A program made the position numbers and the translations under genes. From positions 1 through 60,640 of the forward strand of contig JBMNVT010000013.1 of assembly GCA_050947015.1 (NCBI GenBank): DNA of 60,640 bases, written 5' to 3'. A model generated the notes under the pieces. That model saw only the letters and a program-made list of their open reading frames with translations, was not told the origin of the DNA and made no database searches. Source of the stretch: CAKXIK01 sp050947015. GTDB taxonomy: Bacteria > Bacillota > Clostridia > Oscillospirales > Acutalibacteraceae. Below, in pieces: positions 24,946 through 33,298 of the stretch. Positions within the stretch are counted from its first letter, which is position 1; the number at the start of each line of letters is the position of its first letter.

Positions 24946-25170
24946 ATGAAAGGTCCGGAAGGAAAATGTGCCTGGACGGTAAAAATCGGCGAAAAAGGCC
25001 AGTTTGTCATTCCAAAAGAAGCAAGAGAAATGTTTGACCTGAAACCCGGCGATTCCATTATTGTGCTTGCAGACCCAAAACGCGGCATTGCCATTCCTCC
25101 AAAATCGCATTTTGTCAGGCTGATGGAATCAATTTTTGATACCGGCGGGTCGTCAGAGAACGACGATTGA
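24946..25170 (+). CDS. AbrB-family transcription regulator (74 aa)
   Basis: A swapped-hairpin AbrB/MazE-type DNA-binding protein: WTVKIGEKGQFVIPKEAREM is the core, followed by LKPGDSIIVLADPKRGIAI. The ATG at 24946 is chosen because AAGGAGAGG ends ten bases before it and related proteins begin with a similar short MKG lead; TTG at 24886 and ATG at 24937 are alternatives. It is the first gene of an operon with an ABC transporter and probably represses it. Confidence 0.85.
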   Translation: MKGPEGKCAWTVKIGEKGQFVIPKEAREMFDLKPGDSIIVLADPKRGIAIPPKSHFVRLMESIFDTGGSSENDD

Positions 25171-25203
25171 TAATATGCAGCTTATGGAAAGAGATGTGCT
25201 TTG

Positions 25204-26037
25204 ATGAATATATTGACAGTCGAGAATCTTTGCAAGAGCTATCCGGCGTTCGAACTGAAAAACGTTTCGTTTCAGCTCGAACAAGGAAAGATTACCGGAT
25301 TTATCGGCAGAAACGGGGCGGGAAAAACCACGACGTTGAAATCGCTGTTTGATTTTGTACATCCTGACAGCGGCCTGATTCGCTTTTTTGGTATGGAATT
25401 TGCGAAACATCAATTGGAAATCAAGCAGCGTGTAGGTTTTGTTTCCGGCGGGATCGATTTTTATCCCAACAAGCGGCTTCGGGCAATCACCGCGGCAACA
25501 CGTCCGTTTTATTCGCAGTGGGACGATGCGGAATATCGAAAATATCTTGAACTTTTTCAGCTGGATGAAGCAAAAACGCCATCCCAGCTTTCGGCGGGAA
25601 TGAAGGTGAAATATTCTTTGGCGATGGCACTTTCCTATCGTGCGGAACTGCTCATTCTGGACGAACCGACCAGCGGACTGGACCCGGTTTCCCGTGATGA
25701 ATTGCTTGATATTTTTATGGATCTTGGCGAAGAAGGCGTAACCATTCTTTTTTCAACGCATATCACGTCCGACCTTGAGAAGTGTGCCGACGAGATCATT
25801 TATATCAAAAACGGGTCCGTTCTTGCACAGAACGGGCTGCGGCAGTTCGTTTCCGACTACCGGATTTATACTCTGCAAAAGGAACAGCTTACACCGGAGC
25901 TGCAGGCCAGGTCGCTGGGGACGGCGCGCGGCAAGTACGGTTATTCTGTTTTGCTGAAAGCCAACGAACCGTTGGGGCTCGACGCGCCGGAACGGGAGGT
26001 TACGCTGGAGGAGATTATGGTGCATCTAGAGAAATGA
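25204..26037 (+). CDS. ABC transporter ATP-binding protein (277 aa)
   Basis: The ATPase of a two-gene ABC-2 type exporter. Walker A is GRNGAGKTTT near residue 38, the signature is LSAGMKVKYSLAMAL, Walker B is LLILDEPTSGLDP, and the switch His is in FSTHITSD. The C-terminal 70 residues are a variable domain. It follows the AbrB gene by 33 bases and precedes the permease. The substrate is unknown; YtrB-like and bacteriocin or drug exporters share this layout. Confidence 0.88.
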   Translation: MNILTVENLCKSYPAFELKNVSFQLEQGKITGFIGRNGAGKTTTLKSLFDFVHPDSGLIRFFGMEFAKHQLEIKQRVGFVSGGIDFYPNKRLRAITAATRPFYSQWDDAEYRKYLELFQLDEAKTPSQLSAGMKVKYSLAMALSYRAELLILDEPTSGLDPVSRDELLDIFMDLGEEGVTILFSTHITSDLEKCADEIIYIKNGSVLAQNGLRQFVSDYRIYTLQKEQLTPELQARSLGTARGKYGYSVLLKANEPLGLDAPEREVTLEEIMVHLEK

Positions 26038-26139
26038 GTCTCGGATCAAAGCGGTTTGCCTCAGTTTTTTCGGGACGATCCTGCAGAGCAGAGGAATGAT
26101 CCTGTTTTCCCGCGCACGTTTGAAAGGATGAAATAGTTC

Positions 26140-26787
26140 ATGAAAAATCTTCTGAAAAAAGAATTTGCTTTGGCCATGCATCCCACAGCACCGGTTTTTC
26201 TTATGCTTTCGGCGATGCTTCTGATTCCGAATTATCCGTATTACGTTGTTTTCTTTTACACGGGGCTGGCAGTTTTTTTCACTTGCCTGAACGGGCGCGA
26301 AAATCATGATATTGCTTATACGGTTCAGCTGCCGGTGGCAAAACGGGATGTTGTAAAAGCCCGCTTTGCGTTTGTGCTGATTCTGGAAGGTGCACAGATG
26401 GTAATTGCCGTTCCGTTTGCGCTGCTGCGGCAAAGCTTTCCAATGCCCGGAAACGAGGTTGGGATGGATGCAAATCTTTCGCTGTTTGCTTTCTCGTTTG
26501 TTTTGCTCGGTCTGTTTAATCTGATCTTTTTTTCAATCTATTATAAAAATGTCCGTCAGGTCGGAAAGGCCTTTGTAGCCTCCAGCTCCGCAGTTTTTCT
26601 TTACATGGCTGTTATGGAGGTCCTTACACACATGATTCCATTTCTGCGTGACCAAATGGATACGCGGGATCCACAATATCTGCCGCAAAAGCTGTTGGTT
26701 CTTGCGGCGGGTGTTCTGATTTTTGCGCTGTTGACGTGGGCAGCTTATCAACAATCTGTTCGCAGTTTTGAGGCGCAGGATCTGTAA
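26140..26787 (+). CDS. ABC-2 type permease (215 aa)
   Basis: The membrane partner of the preceding ATPase. About six hydrophobic segments alternate with short loops, for example FLMLSAMLLIPNYPYYVVFF and VLAAGVLIFALLTWAAY. The N-terminus MKNLLKKEFALA is typical of ABC2_membrane_5-type permeases of Gram-positive bacteria. GAAAGGATG precedes the ATG. A strong terminator follows. Confidence 0.85.
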   Translation: MKNLLKKEFALAMHPTAPVFLMLSAMLLIPNYPYYVVFFYTGLAVFFTCLNGRENHDIAYTVQLPVAKRDVVKARFAFVLILEGAQMVIAVPFALLRQSFPMPGNEVGMDANLSLFAFSFVLLGLFNLIFFSIYYKNVRQVGKAFVASSSAVFLYMAVMEVLTHMIPFLRDQMDTRDPQYLPQKLLVLAAGVLIFALLTWAAYQQSVRSFEAQDL

Positions 26788-26810
26788 ATCGTTTATAATC
26801 ATACAAAATG

Positions 26811-26857
26811 AAAAAAAGGCGGGTAGTCTGCAACTCTGCAGATTACCCGCCTTTTTT
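26811..26857. terminator. Bidirectional terminator between permease and gdhA
   Basis: GGCGGGTAGTCTGCA and TGCAGATTACCCGCC arms (26818-26851) are flanked by seven A residues and six T residues. It serves both convergent transcripts. Confidence 0.92.
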
Positions 26858-26869
26858 CACTTGGATCGG

Positions 26870-28201
26870 TCAGATAACGCCTTCCGAAAGCATTGCGTCG
26901 GCAACCTTGCTGAAACCGGCAATATTGGCGCCGATAACAAAATTGTTGCGGAAGCCATACTGCTCGCAGGCATTGGAAATTTGCTCGCAGATATTGACCA
27001 TAATCTGCTTGAGGCGGGTATCCACCTCTTCAAAGCTCCAGGAAAGGCGCATGCTGCCCTGGCTCATTTCCAGAGCTGAAACCGCCACGCCGCCTGCGTT
27101 TGCCGCTTTGCCGGGCGCAAAGAGCACTCCGCTGTCAAGGAAGAAATGCGTTGCTTCCAGCGTGGAGGGCATGTTGGCGCCCTCAGCAACGGCAATGCAG
27201 CCGTTTTGAATCAGAATTTTGGCGTCCTCTGCGCCAAGTTCATTCTGAGTGGCACACGGCAGCGCGATATCCACAGGTACGTTCCACACGCCTTTGCCTG
27301 CGTGATATTCGCTGTTCGGGCGATACTTTTTATATTCTGTCAGGCGCTGACGGTTAACTTCCTTAATCTGTTTGATAGCCTCGATATCGATTCCGTCCTT
27401 GTCGTAAATCCAGCCGGTCGAATCGCTCATCGTCAGAACCTTGGCGCCCAATGCCTCAGCCTTTTCCGCGGCGTAAATGGCAACGTTGCCGGATCCCGAA
27501 ATGGAGCATTTCAGTCCGCGAATGTCGCGACCGTTACGGCGCAGCATTTCCTGTGTCAGGTAAAGAAGGCCATAGCCGGTGGCTTCCGTGCGTGCAAGCG
27601 ATCCGCCGAAGGTAATGCCCTTGCCGGTCAGCACACCCTCAAATCGGTTGGTAATGCGTTTATACTGGCCAAACATGTAACCAATCTCGCGGCCGCCAAC
27701 GCCGATATCTCCGGCGGGCACGTCGGTGGAAGCGCCGATATGACGATAAAGCTCCGTCATAAAGCTCTGACAGAACGCCATAATTTCCCGGTCGGATTTT
27801 CCTTTCGGGTCAAAATCCGATCCGCCTTTGCCGCCGCCAATCGGAAGACCAGTCAGCGAGTTTTTAAAAATCTGCTCAAATCCGAGAAATTTGATAATAC
27901 CGAGGTTAACAGAGGGATGAAGCCGCAGGCCGCCTTTATAGGGGCCAATCGCGCTGCTGAATTCCACGCGGTATCCTCGGTTTACATGAACTTTGCCGTT
28001 GTCGTCCATCCACGGCACACGAAACATCAGCTGCCGTTCCGGTTCTACAAGGCGTTCCAGAATTCCGGCTTCCTCATATCGTGGGTTAGCGGCGAATACA
28101 GGAGCAAGCGACTCTAAAACCTCGGTTGCTGCCTGAATAAACTCTGGTTCGTGCGGATTTTTTTTCAAGAGTTCATCAAGTATTTGGCTGACATAGGGCA
28201 T
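26870..28201 (-). CDS. gdhA: Glutamate dehydrogenase, hexameric NADP type (443 aa)
   Basis: Reversibly aminates 2-oxoglutarate to glutamate. Signatures are GPYKGGLRLHPSVN, LPIGGGKGGSDFDPKGKSD with the catalytic Lys, STDVPAGDIGVGGREIGYM, and GSGNVAIYAAEKA for dinucleotide binding. The length and the PAGDIGVG context fit the small hexameric family. The start ATG at 28201 has AAGGAGG nine bases upstream; the frame stays open beyond it. It is divergent from glnA, so the ~590-base interval between them controls both routes of ammonia assimilation. Confidence 0.95.
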   Translation of the reverse strand: MPYVSQILDELLKKNPHEPEFIQAATEVLESLAPVFAANPRYEEAGILERLVEPERQLMFRVPWMDDNGKVHVNRGYRVEFSSAIGPYKGGLRLHPSVNLGIIKFLGFEQIFKNSLTGLPIGGGKGGSDFDPKGKSDREIMAFCQSFMTELYRHIGASTDVPAGDIGVGGREIGYMFGQYKRITNRFEGVLTGKGITFGGSLARTEATGYGLLYLTQEMLRRNGRDIRGLKCSISGSGNVAIYAAEKAEALGAKVLTMSDSTGWIYDKDGIDIEAIKQIKEVNRQRLTEYKKYRPNSEYHAGKGVWNVPVDIALPCATQNELGAEDAKILIQNGCIAVAEGANMPSTLEATHFFLDSGVLFAPGKAANAGGVAVSALEMSQGSMRLSWSFEEVDTRLKQIMVNICEQISNACEQYGFRNNFVIGANIAGFSKVADAMLSEGVI

Positions 28202-28595
28202 CTGCGTAATTCCTCCTTGAATTTGCAGCGGGAGCATAATGCAAAATGCATTATATCCAAAACCGGGCTGCATATTTTCAGTCTGACAGATTCACCATGA
28301 ATGCGACAAAACCAGAAACGGTCGCTGTTTTGTGTTTCCCCAAACCCCAAAATCTGCGGCAAAAAGCTTTTCCCAAAGCGGAAAAACCGGATCATTCTTG
28401 TAATAAACAAAAGAATTATCAGACATAAAGCCAAAAAAAGACCGGAAAAGCCTTGGACGTATTTGTTTTTGAAAGTACATCATGACGAAGGAATCAGCTG
28501 TTAGCATTGTAGCACCAATGGGGTAACGATGCAAGAAAAAAATTATCAATTTTCAATAATCTTGCAAGTTTACAGATAAAAATTGCAAAAAGGCC
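28202..28595. other. gdhA upstream region, no gene seen
   Basis: No supported coding region. On the minus strand a TATAAT at 28250-28255 is a likely gdhA -10, overlapped by the perfect dyad ATAATGCA-AAA-TGCATTAT (28236-28254). The rest (28260-28560) has short open frames on both strands without ribosome sites. The last ~60 bases before 28595 are AT-rich with repeated TTGCAA/TTGCAAG elements, possibly regulator sites for glnA. Confidence 0.5.
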
Positions 28596-28623
28596 TTGCT
28601 TTTTGGAAGATTGTTGATATAAT
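28596..28623 (+). promoter_or_regulatory. glnA: Promoter of glnA
   Basis: TTGCTT at 28596-28601 and TATAAT at 28618-28623, 16-base spacer. The transcript would start near 28630 and carry a leader of about 165 bases. Confidence 0.7.
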
Positions 28624-28629
28624 AATAGC

Positions 28630-28757
28630 AAAGAGAAACGAGGTTGCGTGATGAAAGCTTCCGGCAATGTTTTCAGAATGAAAGCTGAAACCCCGTTCCC
28701 GTCAAATCGAATGCTTTAGAACGAAGACGTTCTCCAAGGGGGATGTCTTCGTTTTTT
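28630..28757 (+). promoter_or_regulatory. glnA leader with intrinsic terminator (candidate ANTAR antitermination site)
   Basis: AACGAAGAC (28720-28728) and GTCTTCGTT (28745-28753) form a terminator hairpin with a T tract, inside the leader 40 bases before glnA. An alternative hairpin, AGAACG-AAGA-CGTTCT, overlaps the 5' arm, so the two exclude each other. Further up, TTTCAG/CTGAAA (28671-28690) has a loop containing AATGAA, with A and G at hexaloop positions 1 and 4. A gene for an ANTAR regulator, the protein class that acts by antitermination at such hairpins, follows glnA. The usual pair of perfect hexaloop hairpins is not clearly seen. Confidence 0.5.
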
Positions 28758-28795
28758 GCATATAAAGGTAATATTAATTTTGGAGGGAATTACTT

Positions 28796-30130
28796 ATGAG
28801 CAAGTATACCAGGGAAGACATTATCCGGCTTGTCAAGGAAAATGACGTCAGCTTTATCCGCCTCCAGTTTACCGATATTCTCGGTACACTCAAGAATGTG
28901 GCGATCACCCCAAGTCAGCTGGAAAAAGCGCTGGATAATAAATGCATGTTTGACGGTTCTTCGATTGAAGGGTTTGTCCGCATTGAAGAATCCGACATGT
29001 ATCTCTATCCGGATTACGATTCGTTTGCAATCATTCCGTGGCGTCCGCAGCAGGATCGCGTTGCGCGTCTGATCTGCGATGTTTACAAGCCGGACGGAAC
29101 CCCGTTTGAAGGCGACCCGCGCTATGTTCTGAAAAAGACCATTCAGGGAGCTGCCGACATGGGGCTTTCGTTCAACGTGGGGCCGGAATGTGAATTTTTC
29201 CTCTTCCATACCGATGACACCGGCCACGCTACAACCGAAACCTATGACGAAGCCGGATATTTTGATTTGGGCGGAACGGAGAATGGCGAAAATGCCCGCC
29301 GCGATATGGTTCTTGCTTTGGAGGAAATGGGATTTGAAATTGAAGCTTCCCATCATGAGGTTGCCGTTGCCCAGCATGAAATTGATTTTAAATACAGCGA
29401 TGCGCTCGATGCTGCCGACCACATCATGACATTTAAAATGGCAGTCAAGGCAATTGCGCGTCAGCACGGCATGTGTGCAACGTTCATGCCTAAGCCTATT
29501 TTCGGCATCAACGGTTCGGGTATGCACACCAATATGTCCCTGTTTACCAAAGACGGCAAAAACGCTTTTTACGATCCGGACGACTCCATTGGTCTGAGCA
29601 AGATGGCGTACAGCTTTATTGCTGGTATCATGAAGCATATGAGAAGCATGACTGCAATTACCAATCCTCTGGTTAATTCTTACAAACGTCTGGTTCCCGG
29701 TTATGAGGCTCCCTGCTATATTGCATGGACGGCCAGCAACCGCAGCGCGCTGATTCGTGTTCCGGCAAGCCGCGGCATGGGCACCCGCGTGGAGCTTCGC
29801 TGCCCGGATCCGGCATGCAATCCGTATCTGGAGCTTGCTGTTTTGCTTGCCGCCGGTCTTGACGGTATCAAGCAGAATCTGCAGCCCGTCGATGCTGTAA
29901 GCGAAAATATTTTTCATATGACTCCCGATGAACGCGAAGCCCGCGGAATCGAAAGTCTGCCGGGCAATCTGCACGAGGCAATTCGCGAAATGAGAAGCAG
30001 CCAGTTTGTAAAGGAAGTTCTCGGTGAGCACGTATTTACAAAATATCTGGAAGCAAAGCGTGCCGAGTGGGACGCATTCCGTACAGTTGTTACTCAGTGG
30101 GAGCTGGATGAATATCTTGAAAAGTACTAA
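28796..30130 (+). CDS. glnA: Glutamine synthetase type I (444 aa)
   Basis: Makes glutamine from glutamate, ammonia and ATP. The N-terminal beta-grasp domain contains FTDILGTLKNVAI and MFDGSSIEGFVRI. The catalytic part has NVGPECEFFLF, FMPKPIFGINGSGMH, PSYKRL-type NSYKRLVPGYEAPCYIAW and NRSALIRVPASRGMG. Length (444) fits the GSI-alpha subtype of Firmicutes, which is feedback inhibited and not adenylylated. TGGAGGG precedes the ATG. It feeds carA, carB, purF, guaA and glutamate synthase, all nearby. Confidence 0.96.
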   Translation: MSKYTREDIIRLVKENDVSFIRLQFTDILGTLKNVAITPSQLEKALDNKCMFDGSSIEGFVRIEESDMYLYPDYDSFAIIPWRPQQDRVARLICDVYKPDGTPFEGDPRYVLKKTIQGAADMGLSFNVGPECEFFLFHTDDTGHATTETYDEAGYFDLGGTENGENARRDMVLALEEMGFEIEASHHEVAVAQHEIDFKYSDALDAADHIMTFKMAVKAIARQHGMCATFMPKPIFGINGSGMHTNMSLFTKDGKNAFYDPDDSIGLSKMAYSFIAGIMKHMRSMTAITNPLVNSYKRLVPGYEAPCYIAWTASNRSALIRVPASRGMGTRVELRCPDPACNPYLELAVLLAAGLDGIKQNLQPVDAVSENIFHMTPDEREARGIESLPGNLHEAIREMRSSQFVKEVLGEHVFTKYLEAKRAEWDAFRTVVTQWELDEYLEKY

Positions 30131-30138
30131 TTAATTTT

Positions 30139-30172
30139 CAGCCCGGCAATGAGGATTGTCGGGCTGTTTAAT
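30139..30172 (+). terminator. Terminator after glnA
   Basis: AGCCCGGCAAT and ATTGTCGGGCT arms with a short loop, followed by GTTTAAT. The T tract is short, so read-through to the next gene is likely. Confidence 0.75.
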
Positions 30173-30220
30173 AAAATGGAGTACGAGGTGGCTGAACCAC
30201 GCTGAAAGGGGAGGTCGGCA

Positions 30221-30799
30221 ATGCAAAATGTCATTATCGCATATTCCAACCTGCAGGCTGCGCAGAAAATTCGAGCGGTGTTGGCGGCAAACGGTTTTAC
30301 GGTTACCGGCGTTTGCGGTTCGGCCGCGCAGGCGCTTGCCCGCGCCAGCGAACAGGAGGAAGGCGGAATTATTGTCAGTGGGTACCGGTTTCCCGATATG
30401 ACGGCAGTCACAATGGCCTCCATGCTGCCTTCCAGTTATGCGGTTCTGTTGCTTTTGACTCCTTCACAGGCGGATGTCCGCACCGTTACAAGGTTACCCT
30501 GCGTTAATCTGCCGGTTAATAAAGAAGCGTTGGTGGAGCAGTTAAGGCGGATGATGGATGTTCACCGGCACAAAACGGCGGAGCGCAGAAGAAAAGAAGA
30601 ACGCAAGCCGGTGGAAAAAAGCGAGGAAGCGCGCGCGTTGATTGTTCAGGCCAAGGAATTATTAATGCAGTGGGATCATCTTTCAGAAGCGCAGGCTCAC
30701 CGCTATATTCAGAAAAAGAGCATGGACGCCGGAAAGAAGATGGAAGATACCGCACAGGAAATTCTTAACAAGTTTACGGGTAATTTACTGCAGAATTAA
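30221..30799 (+). CDS. ANTAR-domain antitermination regulator with degenerate receiver (192 aa)
   Basis: Residues 1-115 have a receiver fold (NVIIAYSNLQAAQKIRAVL, then GFTVTGVCGSAAQALARA), but the phosphoacceptor position reads IIVSGYRFPDM, with no Asp where the aspartate of active receivers sits. Residues 120-140 are a basic linker. Residues 135-188 are an ANTAR domain: EEARALIVQAKELLMQWDHL, then LSEAQAHRYIQKKSMDAGKK. ANTAR proteins bind paired RNA hairpins and prevent termination. The position right after glnA, whose leader holds a terminator, points to nitrogen control. Without a phosphorylatable Asp, control is probably by another signal or by protein contact. Confidence 0.88.
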   Translation: MQNVIIAYSNLQAAQKIRAVLAANGFTVTGVCGSAAQALARASEQEEGGIIVSGYRFPDMTAVTMASMLPSSYAVLLLLTPSQADVRTVTRLPCVNLPVNKEALVEQLRRMMDVHRHKTAERRRKEERKPVEKSEEARALIVQAKELLMQWDHLSEAQAHRYIQKKSMDAGKKMEDTAQEILNKFTGNLLQN

Positions 30800-31044
30800 A
30801 AAATTGTATTTTTTTTCATTTTGCTCTTTAAAAATCCGAAAGATTGTATTATAATGTTTTCCGAAAAGCGTGAGCTGGGGGATTTGTCAGCCCCTCAGTT
30901 TATGGAAAACAGAGGCGGAACTTTTCCAAAATGATTGGAAGTTTTAGTTTTGAGTAAGCATTTGTTCTCTTTTGGCATGAAAAGAACAGAAATGCGATAT
31001 GCTAAAGTGTACTATTTGCATCACGCCTTGTGCCAGAGAACTTT
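30800..31044. other. Intergenic region with promoter-like and hairpin elements
   Basis: No gene is supported. TTTAAA (30827-30832) and TATAAT (30850-30855), 17 bases apart, could start an RNA near 30862. Downstream are hairpins CTGGGGG/CCCCTCAG (about 30874-30898), TTCCAA/TTGGAA (30923-30939) and GTTCT/AGAAC (about 30964-30987). No clear terminator T tract follows. It could be a small RNA or a leader for dapF; I cannot name it. Confidence 0.35.
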
Positions 31045-31074
31045 TTGTGAATAAAAATTCATATCTATTGTAAT
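31045..31074 (+). promoter_or_regulatory. Promoter of dapF
   Basis: TTGTGA at 31045-31050 and TGTAAT at 31069-31074 with an 18-base spacer, about 30 bases before the dapF start. Confidence 0.5.
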
Positions 31075-31102
31075 AAAATTAAATTTGGAAGGATGAAGTT
31101 CC

Positions 31103-31936
31103 GTGCAGTTTACAAAGATGCAAGCCGCGGGTAATGATTATATTTATCTTGATTGTTTTCAGCAATCGGTTGCTTCTCCGTCCGAGCTTTCCGTTAAACT
31201 CAGTAATCGGCATTTCGGCATTGGTTCTGACGGCATCATTCTGATAGGCCCGTCGGATCATGCCGATTTTTCTATGCTGATTTTTAACGCCGACGGTTCT
31301 CAGGCACAAATGTGCGGCAACGGAATTCGCTGCGTCGGCAAATATGTTTACGAAAGGGGTCTGACGCAAAAGCGGCGGGTTACGGTGGATACGCTCGCCG
31401 GTGTCAGGACGCTGACGCTTTCGGTCAACAGGGAAAACCGTGTCGAAGCAATTTCGGTTGCGATGGGCGCGCCGGGGTTCGGTGCGGAGGAGGTTCCGTT
31501 TCTTCCGGAGCAGTTTGCCATTTTGGAGCAGACGCTGCGCGAAAGCGGAATTGCCGAAGGCGTGTGCCCGGTTTCCATGGGAAATCCGCACTGCGTGCTG
31601 TTTGTTCCGGATGCATTGCGCGCGCCGGTGGAAACGGTCGGCGCTATGGCGGAACGCCATCCGGCCTTCCCCCAACGCGCCAATATTGAATTTGTTGAGG
31701 TCGTGGACGACAGACACCTGAACGTTCGGGTGTGGGAACGCGGTTCAGGGGAAACCCTTGCCTGCGGTACCGGCGCCTGCGCTTCGGTGGTTGCCGCAGT
31801 GCTGAAAAAAGGAGCAGCAGAGTCCGTGGAGGTTACCTTGCCGGGAGGAATGCTCGGCGTAACGTATGATAAAATCAATCAGCAGGTCTTTTTGCAGGGC
31901 GGCGCTGAATTTGTATTCGACGGCACACTGCTTTAA
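31103..31936 (+). CDS. dapF: Diaminopimelate epimerase, DapF (277 aa)
   Basis: Converts LL- to meso-diaminopimelate for peptidoglycan and lysine. The two catalytic cysteines are in MCGNGIRCVG and LACGTGACAS. The N-terminus FTKMQAAGNDYIYLD is typical. The start is GTG at 31103 with GGAAGGATG upstream. It is followed after 26 bases by dapL, which makes its substrate, so the two form an operon. Confidence 0.95.
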   Translation: MQFTKMQAAGNDYIYLDCFQQSVASPSELSVKLSNRHFGIGSDGIILIGPSDHADFSMLIFNADGSQAQMCGNGIRCVGKYVYERGLTQKRRVTVDTLAGVRTLTLSVNRENRVEAISVAMGAPGFGAEEVPFLPEQFAILEQTLRESGIAEGVCPVSMGNPHCVLFVPDALRAPVETVGAMAERHPAFPQRANIEFVEVVDDRHLNVRVWERGSGETLACGTGACASVVAAVLKKGAAESVEVTLPGGMLGVTYDKINQQVFLQGGAEFVFDGTLL

Positions 31937-31962
31937 ATTAAGAATATACAGGAGGAAAATTT

Positions 31963-33177
31963 ATGTTTCGCATCAATGAAAATTTCGTCAAGCTTCCGCC
32001 AAGCTATCTGTTTGTGGATATCAACCACCGGGTTCAGCGTTTTACGGAGCAAAATCCGGATAAACCGATTATCCGCCTTGGAATCGGCGACGTCACCCGT
32101 CCGCTGCCGCAGTCTGTCATTGCCGCAATGGTGCGCGCAACAGAAGAGATGGGGCAGAGCGATACGTTCCGCGGGTACGGCCCGGAGCAGGGCTACGGTT
32201 TCCTTCGGGAGGCGATCGCTGCGAATGATTATGCTTCCCGCGGAGTTTCCATTGATCCCGATGAAATTTTTGTCAGCGACGGTTCCAAGTGCGATTGCGG
32301 AAATATCGGCGATATTTTTGATCGTGACAACATTGTCGCAGTTTGCGATCCGGTATATCCCGTATATGTTGATACGAACGTAATGGCCGGCCGTGCAGGC
32401 GAATATGTGGAGGGCAGCGGCTGGAACAAGATTGTCTATATGTCCTGCCGCAAGGAAAATGGATTTCTGCCCGAACTCCCCAAAGAAAAGGTCGACTTGA
32501 TTTATCTCTGCTTCCCCAATAATCCGATGGGTAACACGGCAACCAAAGAACAGCTTGCCGTCTGGGTGGATTACGCTCGCAAAAACGGTTCGGTTATTTT
32601 GTTCGACGCTGCTTATGAGGCGTTTATTACCGAGGAAAACATTCCGCACTCCATTTATGAAATCGAGGGAGCAAAGGAATGCGCCATTGAATTCCGCAGC
32701 TTTTCCAAAACGGCAGGCTTTACCGGAACCCGTTGCGCGTTTACTGTTGTGCCCAAGGCGTTGAAGAGTGGAAATGTTTCTCTGAATCAGCTTTGGAACC
32801 GCCGTCAGTCCACAAAATTTAACGGTGTATCTTATCCTGTGCAGCGTGCCGCCGAAGCGGTTTATTCGCCGGAAGGTCAGCGCGAAATTCGGGAAAACAT
32901 CGCCTATTACCACAATAATGCATCCATCATCCGGAATGGACTGGCACAGGCGGGCTTTGAGGTGTACGGTGGCGTCAATTCCCCATACATCTGGCTTAAA
33001 ACGCCGGGCGATATGACCTCGTGGCAATTCTTTGATGAACTTCTCAACCGTGTTCAGGTAGTCGGTACGCCGGGATCGGGCTTCGGGCCCTGCGGCGAAG
33101 GCTATTTCCGTCTGACGGCGTTTGGTACTACAGAAAATACCAAAGCGGCGTTGGAACGTATTGTGCATGAATTTTGA
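31963..33177 (+). CDS. dapL: LL-diaminopimelate aminotransferase, DapL (404 aa)
   Basis: Makes LL-diaminopimelate directly from tetrahydrodipicolinate and glutamate, bypassing the acyl branches. The fold-type I PLP enzyme shows RLGIGDVTRPLP, FRGYGPEQGYGFLREAI, SDGSKCDCGN, CFPNNPMGNTA and the PLP Lys in FRSFSKTAGFTGTR. These residues and the 404-residue length match DapL rather than general aspartate aminotransferases. AGGAGG precedes the ATG. Its amino donor, glutamate, comes from enzymes encoded on both sides. Confidence 0.94.
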   Translation: MFRINENFVKLPPSYLFVDINHRVQRFTEQNPDKPIIRLGIGDVTRPLPQSVIAAMVRATEEMGQSDTFRGYGPEQGYGFLREAIAANDYASRGVSIDPDEIFVSDGSKCDCGNIGDIFDRDNIVAVCDPVYPVYVDTNVMAGRAGEYVEGSGWNKIVYMSCRKENGFLPELPKEKVDLIYLCFPNNPMGNTATKEQLAVWVDYARKNGSVILFDAAYEAFITEENIPHSIYEIEGAKECAIEFRSFSKTAGFTGTRCAFTVVPKALKSGNVSLNQLWNRRQSTKFNGVSYPVQRAAEAVYSPEGQREIRENIAYYHNNASIIRNGLAQAGFEVYGGVNSPYIWLKTPGDMTSWQFFDELLNRVQVVGTPGSGFGPCGEGYFRLTAFGTTENTKAALERIVHEF

Positions 33178-33298
33178 GTTGCCTGCAGGCGCACGGGTAA
33201 AACAGTTCGGTCAGATAATCGAATGTGCGGGTGCTGGTTGCCCGTAGAAACGCCGGCGGCGCAGCCGGCACAGAGAAGACAGGGTTGGTGACTTGCAA

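Noticed and set aside
28292..28549. 85-codon minus-strand frame in the gdhA-glnA interval
   Set aside because: No ribosome site, no familiar sequence, and it overlaps likely regulatory DNA.
30905..30960. AGAGGCGGAACTTTTCC, resembling the start of a lysine riboswitch ahead of dapF
   Set aside because: The later conserved L-box elements (AAGGGGAGC, GCCGAAG) are absent, so the likeness is superficial.
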